Positions 52,660-62,524 of a stretch of DNA of 64,000 nt are shown here, piece by piece; the stretch's first letter is position 1; each line of letters starts with the position of its first letter. The stretch is taken from assembly GCF_039614845.1 (NCBI RefSeq), contig NZ_JBDIML010000002.1, positions 124,001 through 188,000 on the forward strand, written 5' to 3'. The DNA is from Ornithinibacillus xuwenensis (GTDB lineage: Bacteria > Bacillota > Bacilli > Bacillales > Amphibacillaceae). A program made the position numbers and the translations under genes. Below the pieces are notes generated by a model. That model saw only the letters and a program-made list of their open reading frames with translations, searched no databases and was not told the origin of the DNA.

Positions 52660-54162
52660 ATGAAACTATTAACACGTATTGCACAGCATGCTGCAAGTAA
52701 CCCTGAACAAATAGCATTTCGTACAGAGAACCAGGCACTGAACTATAGCGGGCTATGGAATAGATCTAGTAGACTAGCAAGCCTCATACTGGATACCGGA
52801 ATCGCGCGACAGAAGCCAGTTGTCGTGTACGGTCATATGGGAATTGATATGCCAGTATCGTTCCTTGCTTGTGTAAAGGCCAGCAACCCTTATATACCGG
52901 TAGATATATCCATCCCAATGGAACGGGTTCGTCTTATCATTGAAAAATCTGGTGCGGAATTGGTCATTAATACAACCGATACCAATCTGGATATTGATCA
53001 TGTCACTGTTATAAATTCGCAAGCACTCCAGCTGGAACAAGGAGAGCTTATTGGTGAAGAATACTGGGTCAAGCCTGAAGAAGTCTTTTATATTATTTAC
53101 ACATCTGGAAGTACTGGAAATCCAAAAGGCGTGCAAATAACTGCAGAAAATTTGCAATCTTTTACCGACTGGATGACAGGTGACTTTCCGTTAGGTCAAG
53201 GAAAGGTGTTCTTGAATCAAGCACCTTTTTCATTCGATTTGTCTGTGATGGACTTTTACCCAGCTCTACAGAGTGGGGGTACCATTCATGCATTGGAGAA
53301 AGAAGTAATCAATAAGCCGAAGCATTTATTTGAAAACTTGAGTCAATCTGGATTGCAAGTATGGACATCCACGCCATCTTTCGTGCAAATGTGTTTTCCA
53401 AATCCGGACTTTAATCAAACAATGCTTCCGGAGCTTGCGGTATTCCTTTTCTGTGGTGAAGTATTACCGCTAGCAGTAGCCCAAGAGCTGAAGGAACGTT
53501 TTCCAAATGCAAGGATTTTTAATACCTATGGGCCTACAGAAGCAACCGTTGCTGTGACGTCTATTGAAATTACGGAGGACTTGCTCGCAAAAGAGAAGGC
53601 ATTGCCAGTGGGCTATCCAAAATCCGATATGCATATTTTCGTTGTGGACGAATTGGGTATGCCGCTTCCTGATGGTGAAAAAGGGGAGCTTATCCTATCG
53701 GGTCCAAGTGTATCAAAAGGCTATCTGGGTGAACCGCTACTAACAGAAAATGCATTCGGCATTATCAATGGAATGAATAGCTATCGTACTGGAGATGCCG
53801 GCATTATTCAGGACGGGTTGGTATACTGCCAGGGCAGACTGGATTATCAAATCAAGCTACATGGCTACCGGATGGAGCTGGAAGAAATTGAGTTCCACCT
53901 GAATCAGTCTACGTATATTAAGACTGCCATTATTATTCCTTATGCACCAAATGAGGAAATTGAATACTTGATTGCGGCAGTGGTACCTGCGGATCATAGC
54001 TTTGACAAGGAATACAAATTGACAGCTGCTATTCGAAAAGATCTTGCTTTGCGATTACCAGCATATATGATCCCGCGTAAGTTTACGTATCATGCGGCTA
54101 TTCCAATGACGACGAATGGAAAAGTTGACCGTAAGAAAATGAAGGAAGAGGTACTCGTATGA
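52660..54162 (+). CDS. dltA: D-alanine--D-alanyl carrier protein ligase DltA
   Basis: 500 residues. AMP-forming adenylation domain: YIIYTSGSTGNPKGVQ (P loop), NTYGPTEATVAVT, SYRTGDAG and the C-terminal NGKVDRKKMKE lysine. Activates D-alanine with ATP and loads it on DltC. The start is taken at 52660 after GGAGAAG; 18 bp earlier an ATG lacks a site. Confidence 0.95.
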   Translation: MKLLTRIAQHAASNPEQIAFRTENQALNYSGLWNRSSRLASLILDTGIARQKPVVVYGHMGIDMPVSFLACVKASNPYIPVDISIPMERVRLIIEKSGAELVINTTDTNLDIDHVTVINSQALQLEQGELIGEEYWVKPEEVFYIIYTSGSTGNPKGVQITAENLQSFTDWMTGDFPLGQGKVFLNQAPFSFDLSVMDFYPALQSGGTIHALEKEVINKPKHLFENLSQSGLQVWTSTPSFVQMCFPNPDFNQTMLPELAVFLFCGEVLPLAVAQELKERFPNARIFNTYGPTEATVAVTSIEITEDLLAKEKALPVGYPKSDMHIFVVDELGMPLPDGEKGELILSGPSVSKGYLGEPLLTENAFGIINGMNSYRTGDAGIIQDGLVYCQGRLDYQIKLHGYRMELEEIEFHLNQSTYIKTAIIIPYAPNEEIEYLIAAVVPADHSFDKEYKLTAAIRKDLALRLPAYMIPRKFTYHAAIPMTTNGKVDRKKMKEEVLV

Positions 54163-55316
54163 CCCCGTATAGCTCTTTCCTTTTCTTTATCATTCTAGGT
54201 GTCTTGCTATTGCCGACGATGATTCTCGGTGTAATGGGCAAGCGCCTGCGTTATTATAATGTGTTCGTATCCGTTATTGTATTGGCTCTTATCTTTTCAG
54301 GAGGGGACCAAGGCTTCTACTCGTTAGTAGCATTCACCATCCTACAGGTTATACTGGTCAAAGGCTATATTACGTATCGACAAGCAAAGAATAGCAGTCT
54401 CGTATTCTATATCATTAGTTTTCTGTCGATCCTGCCTTTGATTTTATCCAAGATATTGCCGGTTTTGGCAGTAGATAACTGGGCAAGCTTTCTAGGTATC
54501 TCCTATCTGACATTCCGTGCGGTTCAAATCATTATTGAAACACGAGATGGCTTGATAAAGGAGCAGCTCTCGATTTTTCAGCTTGTCAATTTTATGCTGT
54601 TTTATCCGACAATTTCATCCGGTCCGATTGATCGCTTCCGCCGATTCCAAAAGGATGAAGAAAAGCGTTGGGAACCGGAAGAATACAAGGAATTGCTTTA
54701 TAAAGGGATAAATAAAATCTTCGTAGGTTTCTTATATAAATTTATAATCGGTTATAGCATTAATACGTATTTCATTATGAATTTACATCATATAGCGGAT
54801 GGCGCGTTTTCCAATCATCTGTTGTACATGTACAGCTATAGCTTGTATTTATTCTTTGACTTTGCCGGATATACGGCGTTCGCAGTCGGAGTCAGTTATA
54901 TAATGGGAATCCGGTCACCGGAGAACTTTAATAAGCCATTTATTAGCCGCAACATCAAGGATTTCTGGAACCGATGGCATATGTCACTGTCGTTCTGGTT
55001 CCGTGATTATGTGTTCATGCGCTTCGTCTTTCTGATGAAGAAGAAAAAATGGATACAGAATAAAATGCTCGTATCAAATTTAGGCTATATCCTGCTGTTC
55101 CTGCTGATGGGAGTATGGCATGGATTAGCGATTCAGTACATCGTTTATGGCGCCTATCATGCCTTGATGATGGCTGGATTTAATTACTTCGAGAACTGGA
55201 ACAAAAAACATAAACGCTGGCCAACAGGAAAAGCAATGACAGTGGTGTCTATCGTCATCACTTTCCATGTCGTATGCTTCGGTTTTTATCTGTTTTCCGG
55301 CAAACCATTTCAATAA
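54159..55316 (+). CDS. dltB: D-alanyl transfer protein DltB
   Basis: 385 residues, MBOAT family with about eleven membrane helices. Catalytic histidine in LMGVWHGLAIQYIVYGAYHA (about residue 330), preceded by FWNRWHMSLSFWFRDYVF. Moves D-alanine from DltC across the membrane. Overlaps dltA by 4 bp (ATGA). Confidence 0.95.
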   Translation: MTPYSSFLFFIILGVLLLPTMILGVMGKRLRYYNVFVSVIVLALIFSGGDQGFYSLVAFTILQVILVKGYITYRQAKNSSLVFYIISFLSILPLILSKILPVLAVDNWASFLGISYLTFRAVQIIIETRDGLIKEQLSIFQLVNFMLFYPTISSGPIDRFRRFQKDEEKRWEPEEYKELLYKGINKIFVGFLYKFIIGYSINTYFIMNLHHIADGAFSNHLLYMYSYSLYLFFDFAGYTAFAVGVSYIMGIRSPENFNKPFISRNIKDFWNRWHMSLSFWFRDYVFMRFVFLMKKKKWIQNKMLVSNLGYILLFLLMGVWHGLAIQYIVYGAYHALMMAGFNYFENWNKKHKRWPTGKAMTVVSIVITFHVVCFGFYLFSGKPFQ

Positions 55317-55328
55317 AAGGGGAATTTA

Positions 55329-55568
55329 ATGATGGATTTTAAAGAAAAAGTACTACAAGTTATTGCAGAAGTTTGTGAAGATGATGTTGTAAAAGAAGAG
55401 CATGATTTGGATATATTTGAAGCGGGATTAATTGATTCGTTTGCGACAGTGGAATTACTGGTTCAATTCGAGGAGCAGCTTGATATTAATGTACCGATAA
55501 CAGAGTTCGATCGAGATACATGGAATACACCAAATGCTATCGTAGATCGTCTAAATGAGCTGAAATAA
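55329..55568 (+). CDS. dltC: D-alanyl carrier protein DltC
   Basis: 79 residues. Phosphopantetheine attachment serine in DIFEAGLIDSFATVELLVQF (residue about 37). The AGGGGAATTT site precedes two adjacent ATGs (55329, 55332). Shuttles activated D-alanine from DltA to DltB. Overlaps dltD by 1 bp. Confidence 0.95.
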   Translation: MMDFKEKVLQVIAEVCEDDVVKEEHDLDIFEAGLIDSFATVELLVQFEEQLDINVPITEFDRDTWNTPNAIVDRLNELK

Positions 55569-56728
55569 TGAAGAAGAGGTATTTGTTTGGACCAGTCATT
55601 CTTGCATTGGTCCTGTTTGCCGGGCTCATCGTAGTACCCGAATCATGGCTGGCTAAGTTAATTCCAGCAGATCGCTTAGAGGACTCGGCTATAAGTCTGG
55701 AGCCAAATATGTTCCAAGGAACATATTTGCAAAGTGAAATGCTCGAAGATCCAACCTATGTTCCAATCTATGGTTCTTCTGAATTGTCGCGCTGGGATCC
55801 ATTCCATCCATCGAATTATTTCGAAACGAATGATGCTGACTTTACACCTTATTTAGTAGGAAAAGGCGGAATGACTTCTATTATTCATGATTTAAATTTT
55901 GCAACGCATGCCGATCAATTGAAGGACAAGAAGATGGTCATCATCGTATCACCGCAATGGTTTGTTAAGCATGGTACAGACGAGCAGCATTTTGCACCAA
56001 ACTATTCTGCACTGCAAGCGTACCAGCTTCCTTACAATAAGGAAGTGGATGAGCAGTTGAAGCGAAAGTTAATGGAACGCCTGATGACGTATGATGCTGT
56101 CAAGAACGATATGGTGCTTTATCAGCTTTACGATGCTTATCTGAATGATAAAAAGGTACAGTTTAATATGCTATCCGTTCCTGCAAAGACTTATATATCC
56201 ATCCTCCAGAAAAAGGATCTGTATTTCACTATTATGAAGGATGACCCAACGAATCGTCATCAGTCAGATGAAGTGAAGGACAAGACATGGGAGGAACTGC
56301 GGGCACAAGCCGATGCTTACGGCGAGCAACGAGCACAGAATTCCCGGTTTTATATTGAAGACAGCGTATATAAGCGTAAAGAGGACTACATCAAGGGAAT
56401 GGAAGGAAAGAACACAGACCATTCCTATGCAGAATCGCTGGAGTACGACGATTTCCAACTGATGCTTGATATTCTCAAGGAAGCGGAAGCTGAACCACTT
56501 TTTGTCATTATCCCTGTGAATGGGGCGTATTATGACTACACAGGCTTCCCTGTAGAAGGACGGCAGGACTACTATACTCGTATAAAACAGCAGATTAGTG
56601 ATAACGGCTTTCCGTACGCCGATTATTCCGACCATGAATATGATCCTTATTTTATGCGTGACACGATTCATATTGGCTGGAAAGGCTGGGTTTATTTAAA
56701 TGAGGATATAGAGAAGTTCCTTGAATAA
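55568..56728 (+). CDS. dltD: D-alanyl-lipoteichoic acid biosynthesis protein DltD
   Basis: 386 residues: N-terminal membrane anchor (5-25), then an extracytoplasmic SGNH-like hydrolase domain with the nucleophile serine in IYGSSELSRWDPFHPS and the C-terminal DTIHIGWKGWVYL. Completes D-alanine transfer to teichoic acids, lowering negative surface charge. Terminator follows. Confidence 0.93.
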   Translation: MKKRYLFGPVILALVLFAGLIVVPESWLAKLIPADRLEDSAISLEPNMFQGTYLQSEMLEDPTYVPIYGSSELSRWDPFHPSNYFETNDADFTPYLVGKGGMTSIIHDLNFATHADQLKDKKMVIIVSPQWFVKHGTDEQHFAPNYSALQAYQLPYNKEVDEQLKRKLMERLMTYDAVKNDMVLYQLYDAYLNDKKVQFNMLSVPAKTYISILQKKDLYFTIMKDDPTNRHQSDEVKDKTWEELRAQADAYGEQRAQNSRFYIEDSVYKRKEDYIKGMEGKNTDHSYAESLEYDDFQLMLDILKEAEAEPLFVIIPVNGAYYDYTGFPVEGRQDYYTRIKQQISDNGFPYADYSDHEYDPYFMRDTIHIGWKGWVYLNEDIEKFLE

Positions 56729-56769
56729 CTAGGAATCAAGTTAATCCACCTTAGGTTAATAAAAACAAG

Positions 56770-56802
56770 AATAATCCTTCCATTTTTGGAGGGATTATTT
56801 TT
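56770..56802 (+). terminator. Terminator of the dlt operon
   Basis: Stem AATAATCCTTCC with GGAGGGATTATT (one G-U pair), followed by TTTTT. Confidence 0.75.
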
Positions 56803-56902
56803 AATAGGGATTGTTTTGTTTTAAAGAACAGATTAAAATGCTAGATAACTATATAGAAAATATGGAACAAATCGAAAATTATAGTTAGAATGGAGCGCTC
56901 TT

Positions 56903-57349
56903 TTGAATAAAAATAAATTCTTATACATTGCACTTAGTATGATAATAATTGTTGTTTTGGCTATTTGGTTTTTAAATATGACGTCAAAATCTACTACATT
57001 TAAAGAAATGCTAGAAGAACAAATAAGACAAGATGAACAACTAACAATAACTAACTTAGATTATGATAGAATCCATCAAATAAGCATAGAAGGTCCTACA
57101 GGTGATGAAATTGAAATTGATGATAAAGATGTGATTTCTGATTTGCTTGGAAATGAACTCCATATCGATAAAGGCGGCAAGTATAAAGAAAGTAAAGCTG
57201 AGTACGATTTATACATTCATTTTTATGGCTCGATACATAGATATACGATTGCGGAGGACTATATAAAAACGTTTGATGGAAATTACAAAGTTTTAGATGA
57301 AGATAATGAGGTATTTAATTATTTTACTTCCTTATATGGAGGAAAATAA
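56903..57349 (+). CDS. Membrane-anchored secreted protein, unknown
   Basis: 148 residues: N-terminal transmembrane or signal-anchor helix (6-25, ALSMIIIVVLAIWFLN) and a hydrophilic extracellular domain rich in D, E and K (about 30-148) with mixed beta pattern. No cysteine lipobox. TTG start after GGAGCGC. Single gene between terminators. No family recognised. Confidence 0.65.
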   Translation: MNKNKFLYIALSMIIIVVLAIWFLNMTSKSTTFKEMLEEQIRQDEQLTITNLDYDRIHQISIEGPTGDEIEIDDKDVISDLLGNELHIDKGGKYKESKAEYDLYIHFYGSIHRYTIAEDYIKTFDGNYKVLDEDNEVFNYFTSLYGGK

Positions 57350-57362
57350 ATATACATTTAAT

Positions 57363-57395
57363 AAAAACCTACTCCCATTTTGGAGTGGGTTTTCA
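57363..57395 (+). terminator. Terminator after the 148-aa gene
   Basis: AAAACCTACTCC pairs with GGAGTGGGTTTT (one G-U), followed by T-rich sequence. Confidence 0.65.
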
Positions 57396-57474
57396 ATTTA
57401 TCTAAAATTAATTAAAGACATGTAAATCCACATCCAGAAATCCTTTGACTCTATTCCCATTATTATCTAAAATT

Positions 57475-57659
57475 AAGATAATTGAATACGAAGAAGATTT
57501 GGTTGATTTCTTTGTAGAAATCATTAAAAGGGAAGACCGGTGAGAATCCGGCGCGGTCCCGCCACTGTAAATGGGAGTTATCTATATCATATACCACTGT
57601 CTTCGGATGGGAAGGTGATAGATAATGTTGATCATGAGCCAGGAGACCTGCCTTATCTT
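57475..57659 (+). promoter_or_regulatory. Cobalamin riboswitch
   Basis: Conserved elements appear in order: AAAAGGGAA at about 57525, GGTGAGAATCCGG, GCGGTCCCGCCACTGTAA near 57555, and the B12 box GAGCCAGGAGACCTGCC ending at about 57652. Closing stem P1 pairs AAGATAA at 57475-57481 with TTATCTT at 57653-57659. Binding of adenosyl- or another cobalamin would lower expression of the downstream B12 capture genes, probably through the terminator at 57749. Confidence 0.93.
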
Positions 57660-57708
57660 TTACGCCATTCAACCTACGAGGATAGGGGGTGCGCTTGCGC
57701 GGGTTTTA

Positions 57709-57731
57709 TACTAGGTTTATACATACCTAGT
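57709..57731 (+). other. Short hairpin in the riboswitch expression platform
   Basis: ACTAGGT with ACCTAGT around an 8-base loop, between the aptamer and the terminator. Probably part of the folding switch. Confidence 0.4.
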
Positions 57732-57748
57732 TAACAGTAAGATAAGGA

Positions 57749-57783
57749 TGCATCTCTTTCTATTAGAGATGCATTTTTTAATG
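57749..57783 (+). terminator. Riboswitch-controlled terminator
   Basis: Perfect 10-bp stem ATGCATCTCT at 57749-57758 with AGAGATGCAT at 57766-57775, then T6. It lies before the first B12-capture gene, so the riboswitch likely acts by transcription attenuation. Confidence 0.8.
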
Positions 57784-57868
57784 GTCTTAGTAGATTGAGA
57801 GAATGAAAAATCTAGTTTTTATCGCTGAAAAAAAGTAAGCGTATACATTTGGGGAAGGAGCGTTACAT

Positions 57869-60706
57869 GTGTTTAAAAGAATTCTTAGTACCTTATTAAT
57901 CGCAGTTTTAATCGTATTTAACATACCTCCAAAAGAATCCTTCATCAATGCAGCAGAAGCATCTAGTGATACAGTATCAGTGAATGTACGAGTAGAGGCA
58001 TATAATAGAACGATTGTGGAACCTACCGAGGTAGAGGTGGGATCATTTGACTTGCAACAATATGTTGGTGGTACTTCACCAATTACGACAGAGGATCCGC
58101 GTGCCATACATGCGATTATTCGAGCGCTAGAGTCTGCAGGTATTAATACACTCGATAAGAATGAGTTCGACCTAGGTTATGGTGGGAATTACATTGCAGG
58201 TATTGATGGTCTATGGGAGTTTGATAGAGGCGGATTTAGTGGCTGGATGTACTATATTGATAATCAATTCGTACCAGTGGGTGTGTTAGATAGAAAAATA
58301 ACCGATGGTGAGTCAATCGTTGTTTTCTATGTAGATAATTACAATGACAATACGTACAGCTGGTTTGACCAGGAACATATTACGGCCGAGGTTGGAGAAC
58401 CAATTTCGATTAAACAAAATGGATTGGTGTATGACACTTGGACAAATGAACAAACAACAGGTCCAGTTGAGGGCTCCACCATTCTTGTGAATAACGATCC
58501 TTATCTACAGGGTGGTAATGCCGTTGTAACGGATGAAAATGGAATGGCAACAGTAACATTTGATGAGGCTGGGACATATACCCTTTCAGCGGAACGAAAA
58601 AGTGGTGAATTAACCAATATTTCAAGACCATATGCACAAATTACGGTTGAAGAGGCACCACCAGAAGATACGACACCACCAAGCGTCACGGTGGATACTT
58701 TAACAGATGGAATGGTAGTAGAAGAACCAGAGCTTACCTTTCGTGCGAGTGCAACCGACGAAATAGATGGCAGCATTACACCAACCATTAAACTAAACGA
58801 TACGAAATTAAATCCTCAACAGGATGGACAATTTAAAGCAAGTCTACTTGAGGGAAAGAACGTTATCCAGGTTACTGCTGTCGATAGTAACCAGAACAAA
58901 GTAACGAAAAGCTATAACGTAACCTATCAATCAAAGAAAACGACAAACTATAATATCGAAGATGCGATGAAAAAAGCTAGTAACCACATGCTACATGAGG
59001 GGATTATTAGTGAGTGGCAAGCGATTGGCTTAGCTAGAGCTGGCGTTTCAATTCCGAATGAGTATCTTCAAATCTTTGATGAAGCTATTCAAAGTCAAAT
59101 TGTCGAGCAGTTGGAAAGTCAACGCGTCAAAATTACCGATATTGAAAGACTAGCAATTGCTGCGGTTGCTTTAGGTAAGGACCCTCAAGATATCAATGGG
59201 TTAGACTTAATCGAGTTAATTTATAATAGCCCTGAACGTCGTGGTGGCTATGACACGATGACGTTTCAAGGAAATAATGGTCCAATTTTTGCCTTGATTG
59301 CCTTGGATTCAAATGCGTATACAGTACCAAGTGATGCAAAATGGAATCGTCAACGATTAATAGCGGAATTATTACGTACGCAAAATGAGGATGGAAGCTG
59401 GAATCTAAATGAATATTTCAGCTCACCAAGTATTGATATTACAGCAATGGCAATAACAGGACTTAGTCCATATAAAGATCAAGCACCTGTTAAAGAAGCT
59501 TTAGATAAAGCGGTAGATTACTTATCATCTGTTCAAACTGATGAAGGTGGATTTGATGGCGGATCGTTTGTAGGCGGGGTGACTAGTGAAGCAACCTCTC
59601 AGGTTATTATTGGTCTAACAGCCTATGGTATCGACCCGACGGGCAGTGATTTTACGAAAAATGGAAACAATTTAGTTGATCATTTACTAAGTTTTCAATT
59701 AGCTGATGGTGGGTTTCAGCATACAAGTGGGGACTCCATGTCCAATTCGATGGCTACAGAGCAAGCCTACCAAGCATTAGTAGCGTATCAGCTGTATCAA
59801 CATGATGGCGGAAGTCTCTATCAATTCCCGCAATCTAGTGATCCAGTTGAAAAAGTAATCAACCTGAATGAACAGGTAGATGTAACGAAGAATCAAGTAG
59901 TTAAAATAAAGGGAAGCAAGACACAAGTAGTGATGCCAGATGATTTACCAGAAGGAACCAAGCTAATCGTTCGGGAGATTACGAAGCAATCACCTGGATT
60001 AGAAAAGGCTGGCGATGTATTTAATTTTGAATTCCAATTTCCAGATGGTAAGCAGCCGAAGGGTAGCTACCAATTAACGATGGGTGTTAACTCCGGTGTT
60101 GACCTAAGTAAGACAGGTATCTATTACTTGAATGAACAAACAGAAGCGTGGGAATACGTTGGTGGCTGGGGAGATGCGAAAGATGAAGTCATAACGGTTC
60201 AGGTTGACCATTTTTCAACCTATGGTGTATTCACAGACACGGAAGGCCCATCCGAGCCTCAGGTAACGGAGAAGAGCAAGACTTCCGATAGTATTTCATT
60301 AGGCTTATCAGCAGATGATCCATCAGGGATTAAAGAATATATCATTTATCGTGATGGAAAACAGGTAGCGGTTGTTCCGGGTACAGATGCTGAATATGTT
60401 GATACAGCGCTAAAAGCGAATCAGGTCTATCAGTATACAGTTGTCGCGGTTGATTATGTAGGAAATAACTCAACTGAAGGAAAGATTTCCGTACGTACAA
60501 AGGAAAAAGAAGCTGCAAACGATGAACAAGGAAATTCTGGAAGCGGCACGGATAAAGGTGATGGAAATTCAACAGACGGGAAAACAGGTCATCAACTACC
60601 GAATACAGCTACAAACATCTATAACTACTTACTAATTGGTGTGCTCCTGTTAGCAATTGGTGGCGTTATGCTTCTTGTTCAGAAAAGACGTGCGTTAAGT
60701 AAATAA
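57869..60706 (+). CDS. Wall-anchored transcobalamin-like B12-binding protein
   Basis: 945 residues, GTG start 8 bp after AAGGAG. Signal peptide (1-30), a DUF4430 domain (about 50-160: GIDGLWEFDRGGFSGWMYYI) resembling the C-terminal domain of transcobalamin, Ig-like modules (about 175-360), a helical toroid of prenyltransferase/cobalamin-carrier type (about 365-660, with repeats NEDGSWN, DEGGFDGG, ADGGFQH), another beta domain, a fibronectin-type module (about 800-885) and an LPNTA sortase signal (about 913) with membrane tail. The two cobalamin-carrier-like parts lie in reverse order to human transcobalamin. Binding of B12 is inferred from domains and the riboswitch. Confidence 0.75.
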   Translation: MFKRILSTLLIAVLIVFNIPPKESFINAAEASSDTVSVNVRVEAYNRTIVEPTEVEVGSFDLQQYVGGTSPITTEDPRAIHAIIRALESAGINTLDKNEFDLGYGGNYIAGIDGLWEFDRGGFSGWMYYIDNQFVPVGVLDRKITDGESIVVFYVDNYNDNTYSWFDQEHITAEVGEPISIKQNGLVYDTWTNEQTTGPVEGSTILVNNDPYLQGGNAVVTDENGMATVTFDEAGTYTLSAERKSGELTNISRPYAQITVEEAPPEDTTPPSVTVDTLTDGMVVEEPELTFRASATDEIDGSITPTIKLNDTKLNPQQDGQFKASLLEGKNVIQVTAVDSNQNKVTKSYNVTYQSKKTTNYNIEDAMKKASNHMLHEGIISEWQAIGLARAGVSIPNEYLQIFDEAIQSQIVEQLESQRVKITDIERLAIAAVALGKDPQDINGLDLIELIYNSPERRGGYDTMTFQGNNGPIFALIALDSNAYTVPSDAKWNRQRLIAELLRTQNEDGSWNLNEYFSSPSIDITAMAITGLSPYKDQAPVKEALDKAVDYLSSVQTDEGGFDGGSFVGGVTSEATSQVIIGLTAYGIDPTGSDFTKNGNNLVDHLLSFQLADGGFQHTSGDSMSNSMATEQAYQALVAYQLYQHDGGSLYQFPQSSDPVEKVINLNEQVDVTKNQVVKIKGSKTQVVMPDDLPEGTKLIVREITKQSPGLEKAGDVFNFEFQFPDGKQPKGSYQLTMGVNSGVDLSKTGIYYLNEQTEAWEYVGGWGDAKDEVITVQVDHFSTYGVFTDTEGPSEPQVTEKSKTSDSISLGLSADDPSGIKEYIIYRDGKQVAVVPGTDAEYVDTALKANQVYQYTVVAVDYVGNNSTEGKISVRTKEKEAANDEQGNSGSGTDKGDGNSTDGKTGHQLPNTATNIYNYLLIGVLLLAIGGVMLLVQKRRALSK

Positions 60707-60728
60707 AGTGAAGGGAGGGTTTATCCTA

Positions 60729-61571
60729 ATGCGATTTGCAAAGCTAGTTACATCCCTTTTCCTAGCAATACTATTGGTAGTGACCTTAAGTGCTTGTGGG
60801 TCATCCTTGGCAAAACCAACTGGCTTAGAAGAAAATTCGGAAGCACAGCAGGTAAGTGAAGATGAACAGACAACGGTTGAAAAAGAGGAGATAGAGGAGA
60901 CAGAAGGGAATACAGAAGCTGACTCCGTAGCGGAAGATAAGAATGACACCACATCCGAAGCGAATGAAAAGGATCGTGACCAAGATTCCTCCAAGCCTAC
61001 TAATGGAGCGGTCGATGAAGGTTCAGCTGATTCTACTACCAGTGATAAACAAGCGGAATCAGGCACAGTAAACAAGAGCGGTGATGGTAATTCCGAGAAA
61101 AGCGCACAGCCAAAGAAAGAACAACCAAGTAAATCGGATAGCACAAAAGAAACAGAGCCTAAAAAGGAAACAAAACCGGAATCAGAAGAAGAACCGAAAG
61201 AGGAGAAAACAGCCGATACCATTGTCTATTCCATTGTCATCTCGGATACGGAGATTCCTTTACCTCCAACTGAAATGGAAGTCTTTGAAGGTGATACCGT
61301 GTTAGATGCCTTAATTCGTATCACACAAGAAAAGAAGATTCAAATGGACTATCGTGGTGGCCAAGGTGCCTCAGCCTATGTGGAGGGAATAGCGAATGTG
61401 TATGAATTTGACCGTGGTCAAGGTAGTGGCTGGATGTATCGAGTAAACGGAATTTTTCCAGATCGTAGTGCAGGTATTGTACCGTTATTACCTGGTGATC
61501 GAGTCGAATGGCTATATACAACGGATCTAGGTAGAGACCTAGGTGCGAATCTACAGCCTTTCCGTAGATAA
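60729..61571 (+). CDS. DUF4430 lipoprotein, B12-capture candidate
   Basis: 280 residues. Lipobox LSAC (cysteine about residue 23) after a hydrophobic signal; then a long acidic, repetitive spacer (about 30-165, rich in E, K, S, D) that would span the wall; and a C-terminal DUF4430 domain (about 170-280: VLDALIRITQEKKIQMDYRG, GIANVYEFDRGQGSGWMYRV, LLPGDRVEWLYTTDLG). The ATG at 60729 follows GGGAGGG. Probably receives ligand from the wall-anchored protein and passes it to the ECF transporter (inference). Confidence 0.75.
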   Translation: MRFAKLVTSLFLAILLVVTLSACGSSLAKPTGLEENSEAQQVSEDEQTTVEKEEIEETEGNTEADSVAEDKNDTTSEANEKDRDQDSSKPTNGAVDEGSADSTTSDKQAESGTVNKSGDGNSEKSAQPKKEQPSKSDSTKETEPKKETKPESEEEPKEEKTADTIVYSIVISDTEIPLPPTEMEVFEGDTVLDALIRITQEKKIQMDYRGGQGASAYVEGIANVYEFDRGQGSGWMYRVNGIFPDRSAGIVPLLPGDRVEWLYTTDLGRDLGANLQPFRR

Positions 61572-61583
61572 TTCTTTTCTAAA

Positions 61584-61618
61584 AAAGGCTGGCTTGTTTG
61601 TTCAGCAGGCCAGCCTTT
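61584..61618 (+). other. Hairpin between lipoprotein and ECF genes
   Basis: Perfect 10-bp stem AAAGGCTGGC at 61584-61593 with its complement at 61609-61618, no following T run. Could reduce transcription into the transporter genes or protect the upstream mRNA. Confidence 0.5.
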
Positions 61619-61645
61619 CAATTATTTAAAGGCAGGTGTGTATGG

Positions 61646-62524
61646 ATGGAAAATGGCTTTCGCGGCTATCATCCCTTTGTTCAATTCTTTTATTACATAT
61701 GCGTTGGTACGTTGGCTTTTTACTTTAAGCATCCAATTTTTTTAGCAACAGCCTGCTTGTTAGTGGTCTTCGTGAATTTGACACATGATTACGGAAAAGC
61801 ACTAAGACAATGGATTCCTGGGCTACTAGTGATGAGTGTATTCATTATTGTTTTAAATCCCTTTCTAGTATCCCGTGGCACAAATATTTTGTTTTATTTT
61901 CGAGGAAAGCAAGTAACCTTAGAGGCAACCATGTATGGTATCGTGATGGCTTTATCCATCGCTATCATATTAATCATGTTTATTTCCTTTAATCTTATTT
62001 TAAATGGGAATCGTTTTTTATACATATTTTCAAGAATATTACCACGTACGGCTTTCTTAATGATGTTATCCATTCGGTTTGTTCCGCTGTTACGAAGGAG
62101 ACTTTCCGAAATAAATGCCGTTCAACGAATTCGGGGAGTAAGTGTGACCGAAGGAAGCATCAGAGCGCGTGCGAAAGCAGGTATGTTAACAACCCAGATT
62201 TTATTAACATGGTCCTTAGAAGAAGCCATTCAAACTGCTGATTCCATGAAAGCAAGAGGCTATGGAATTGGTAAAAAAACGGCCTATATTCCGTTTCGGA
62301 TGGAAAAACGTGACTGGAGCTGGCTTCTTGCTTTAGCATTGCTTTTTTTGATTTGTCTTGCTGGTGGTTTTTTAGGCTATGGCAAGATTATTATCTATCC
62401 GGAGTTAGGGACACTTCAATTTTACTTACTTGACTGGGTATTATATGGCTGCATGATTATTCTGTATTCATTTCCACTGATTGTGGAGGGGAGGGAGCAA
62501 TTGAAATGGATATCTTTAAAATAG
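61646..62524 (+). CDS. ECF transporter T component (EcfT)
   Basis: 292 residues, about five membrane helices in the first 130 and last 60 residues and a cytoplasmic coupling region with the two EcfT signature helices (EINAVQRIRGV and LEEAIQTADSMKARGYG, Ala-Arg-Gly type). The ATG at 61646 follows AGGCAGGTG. Couples ATPase motion to a vitamin-binding S component; none is seen here, so it lies outside the window. Overlaps the ATPase gene by 19 bp. Confidence 0.87.
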   Translation: MENGFRGYHPFVQFFYYICVGTLAFYFKHPIFLATACLLVVFVNLTHDYGKALRQWIPGLLVMSVFIIVLNPFLVSRGTNILFYFRGKQVTLEATMYGIVMALSIAIILIMFISFNLILNGNRFLYIFSRILPRTAFLMMLSIRFVPLLRRRLSEINAVQRIRGVSVTEGSIRARAKAGMLTTQILLTWSLEEAIQTADSMKARGYGIGKKTAYIPFRMEKRDWSWLLALALLFLICLAGGFLGYGKIIIYPELGTLQFYLLDWVLYGCMIILYSFPLIVEGREQLKWISLK

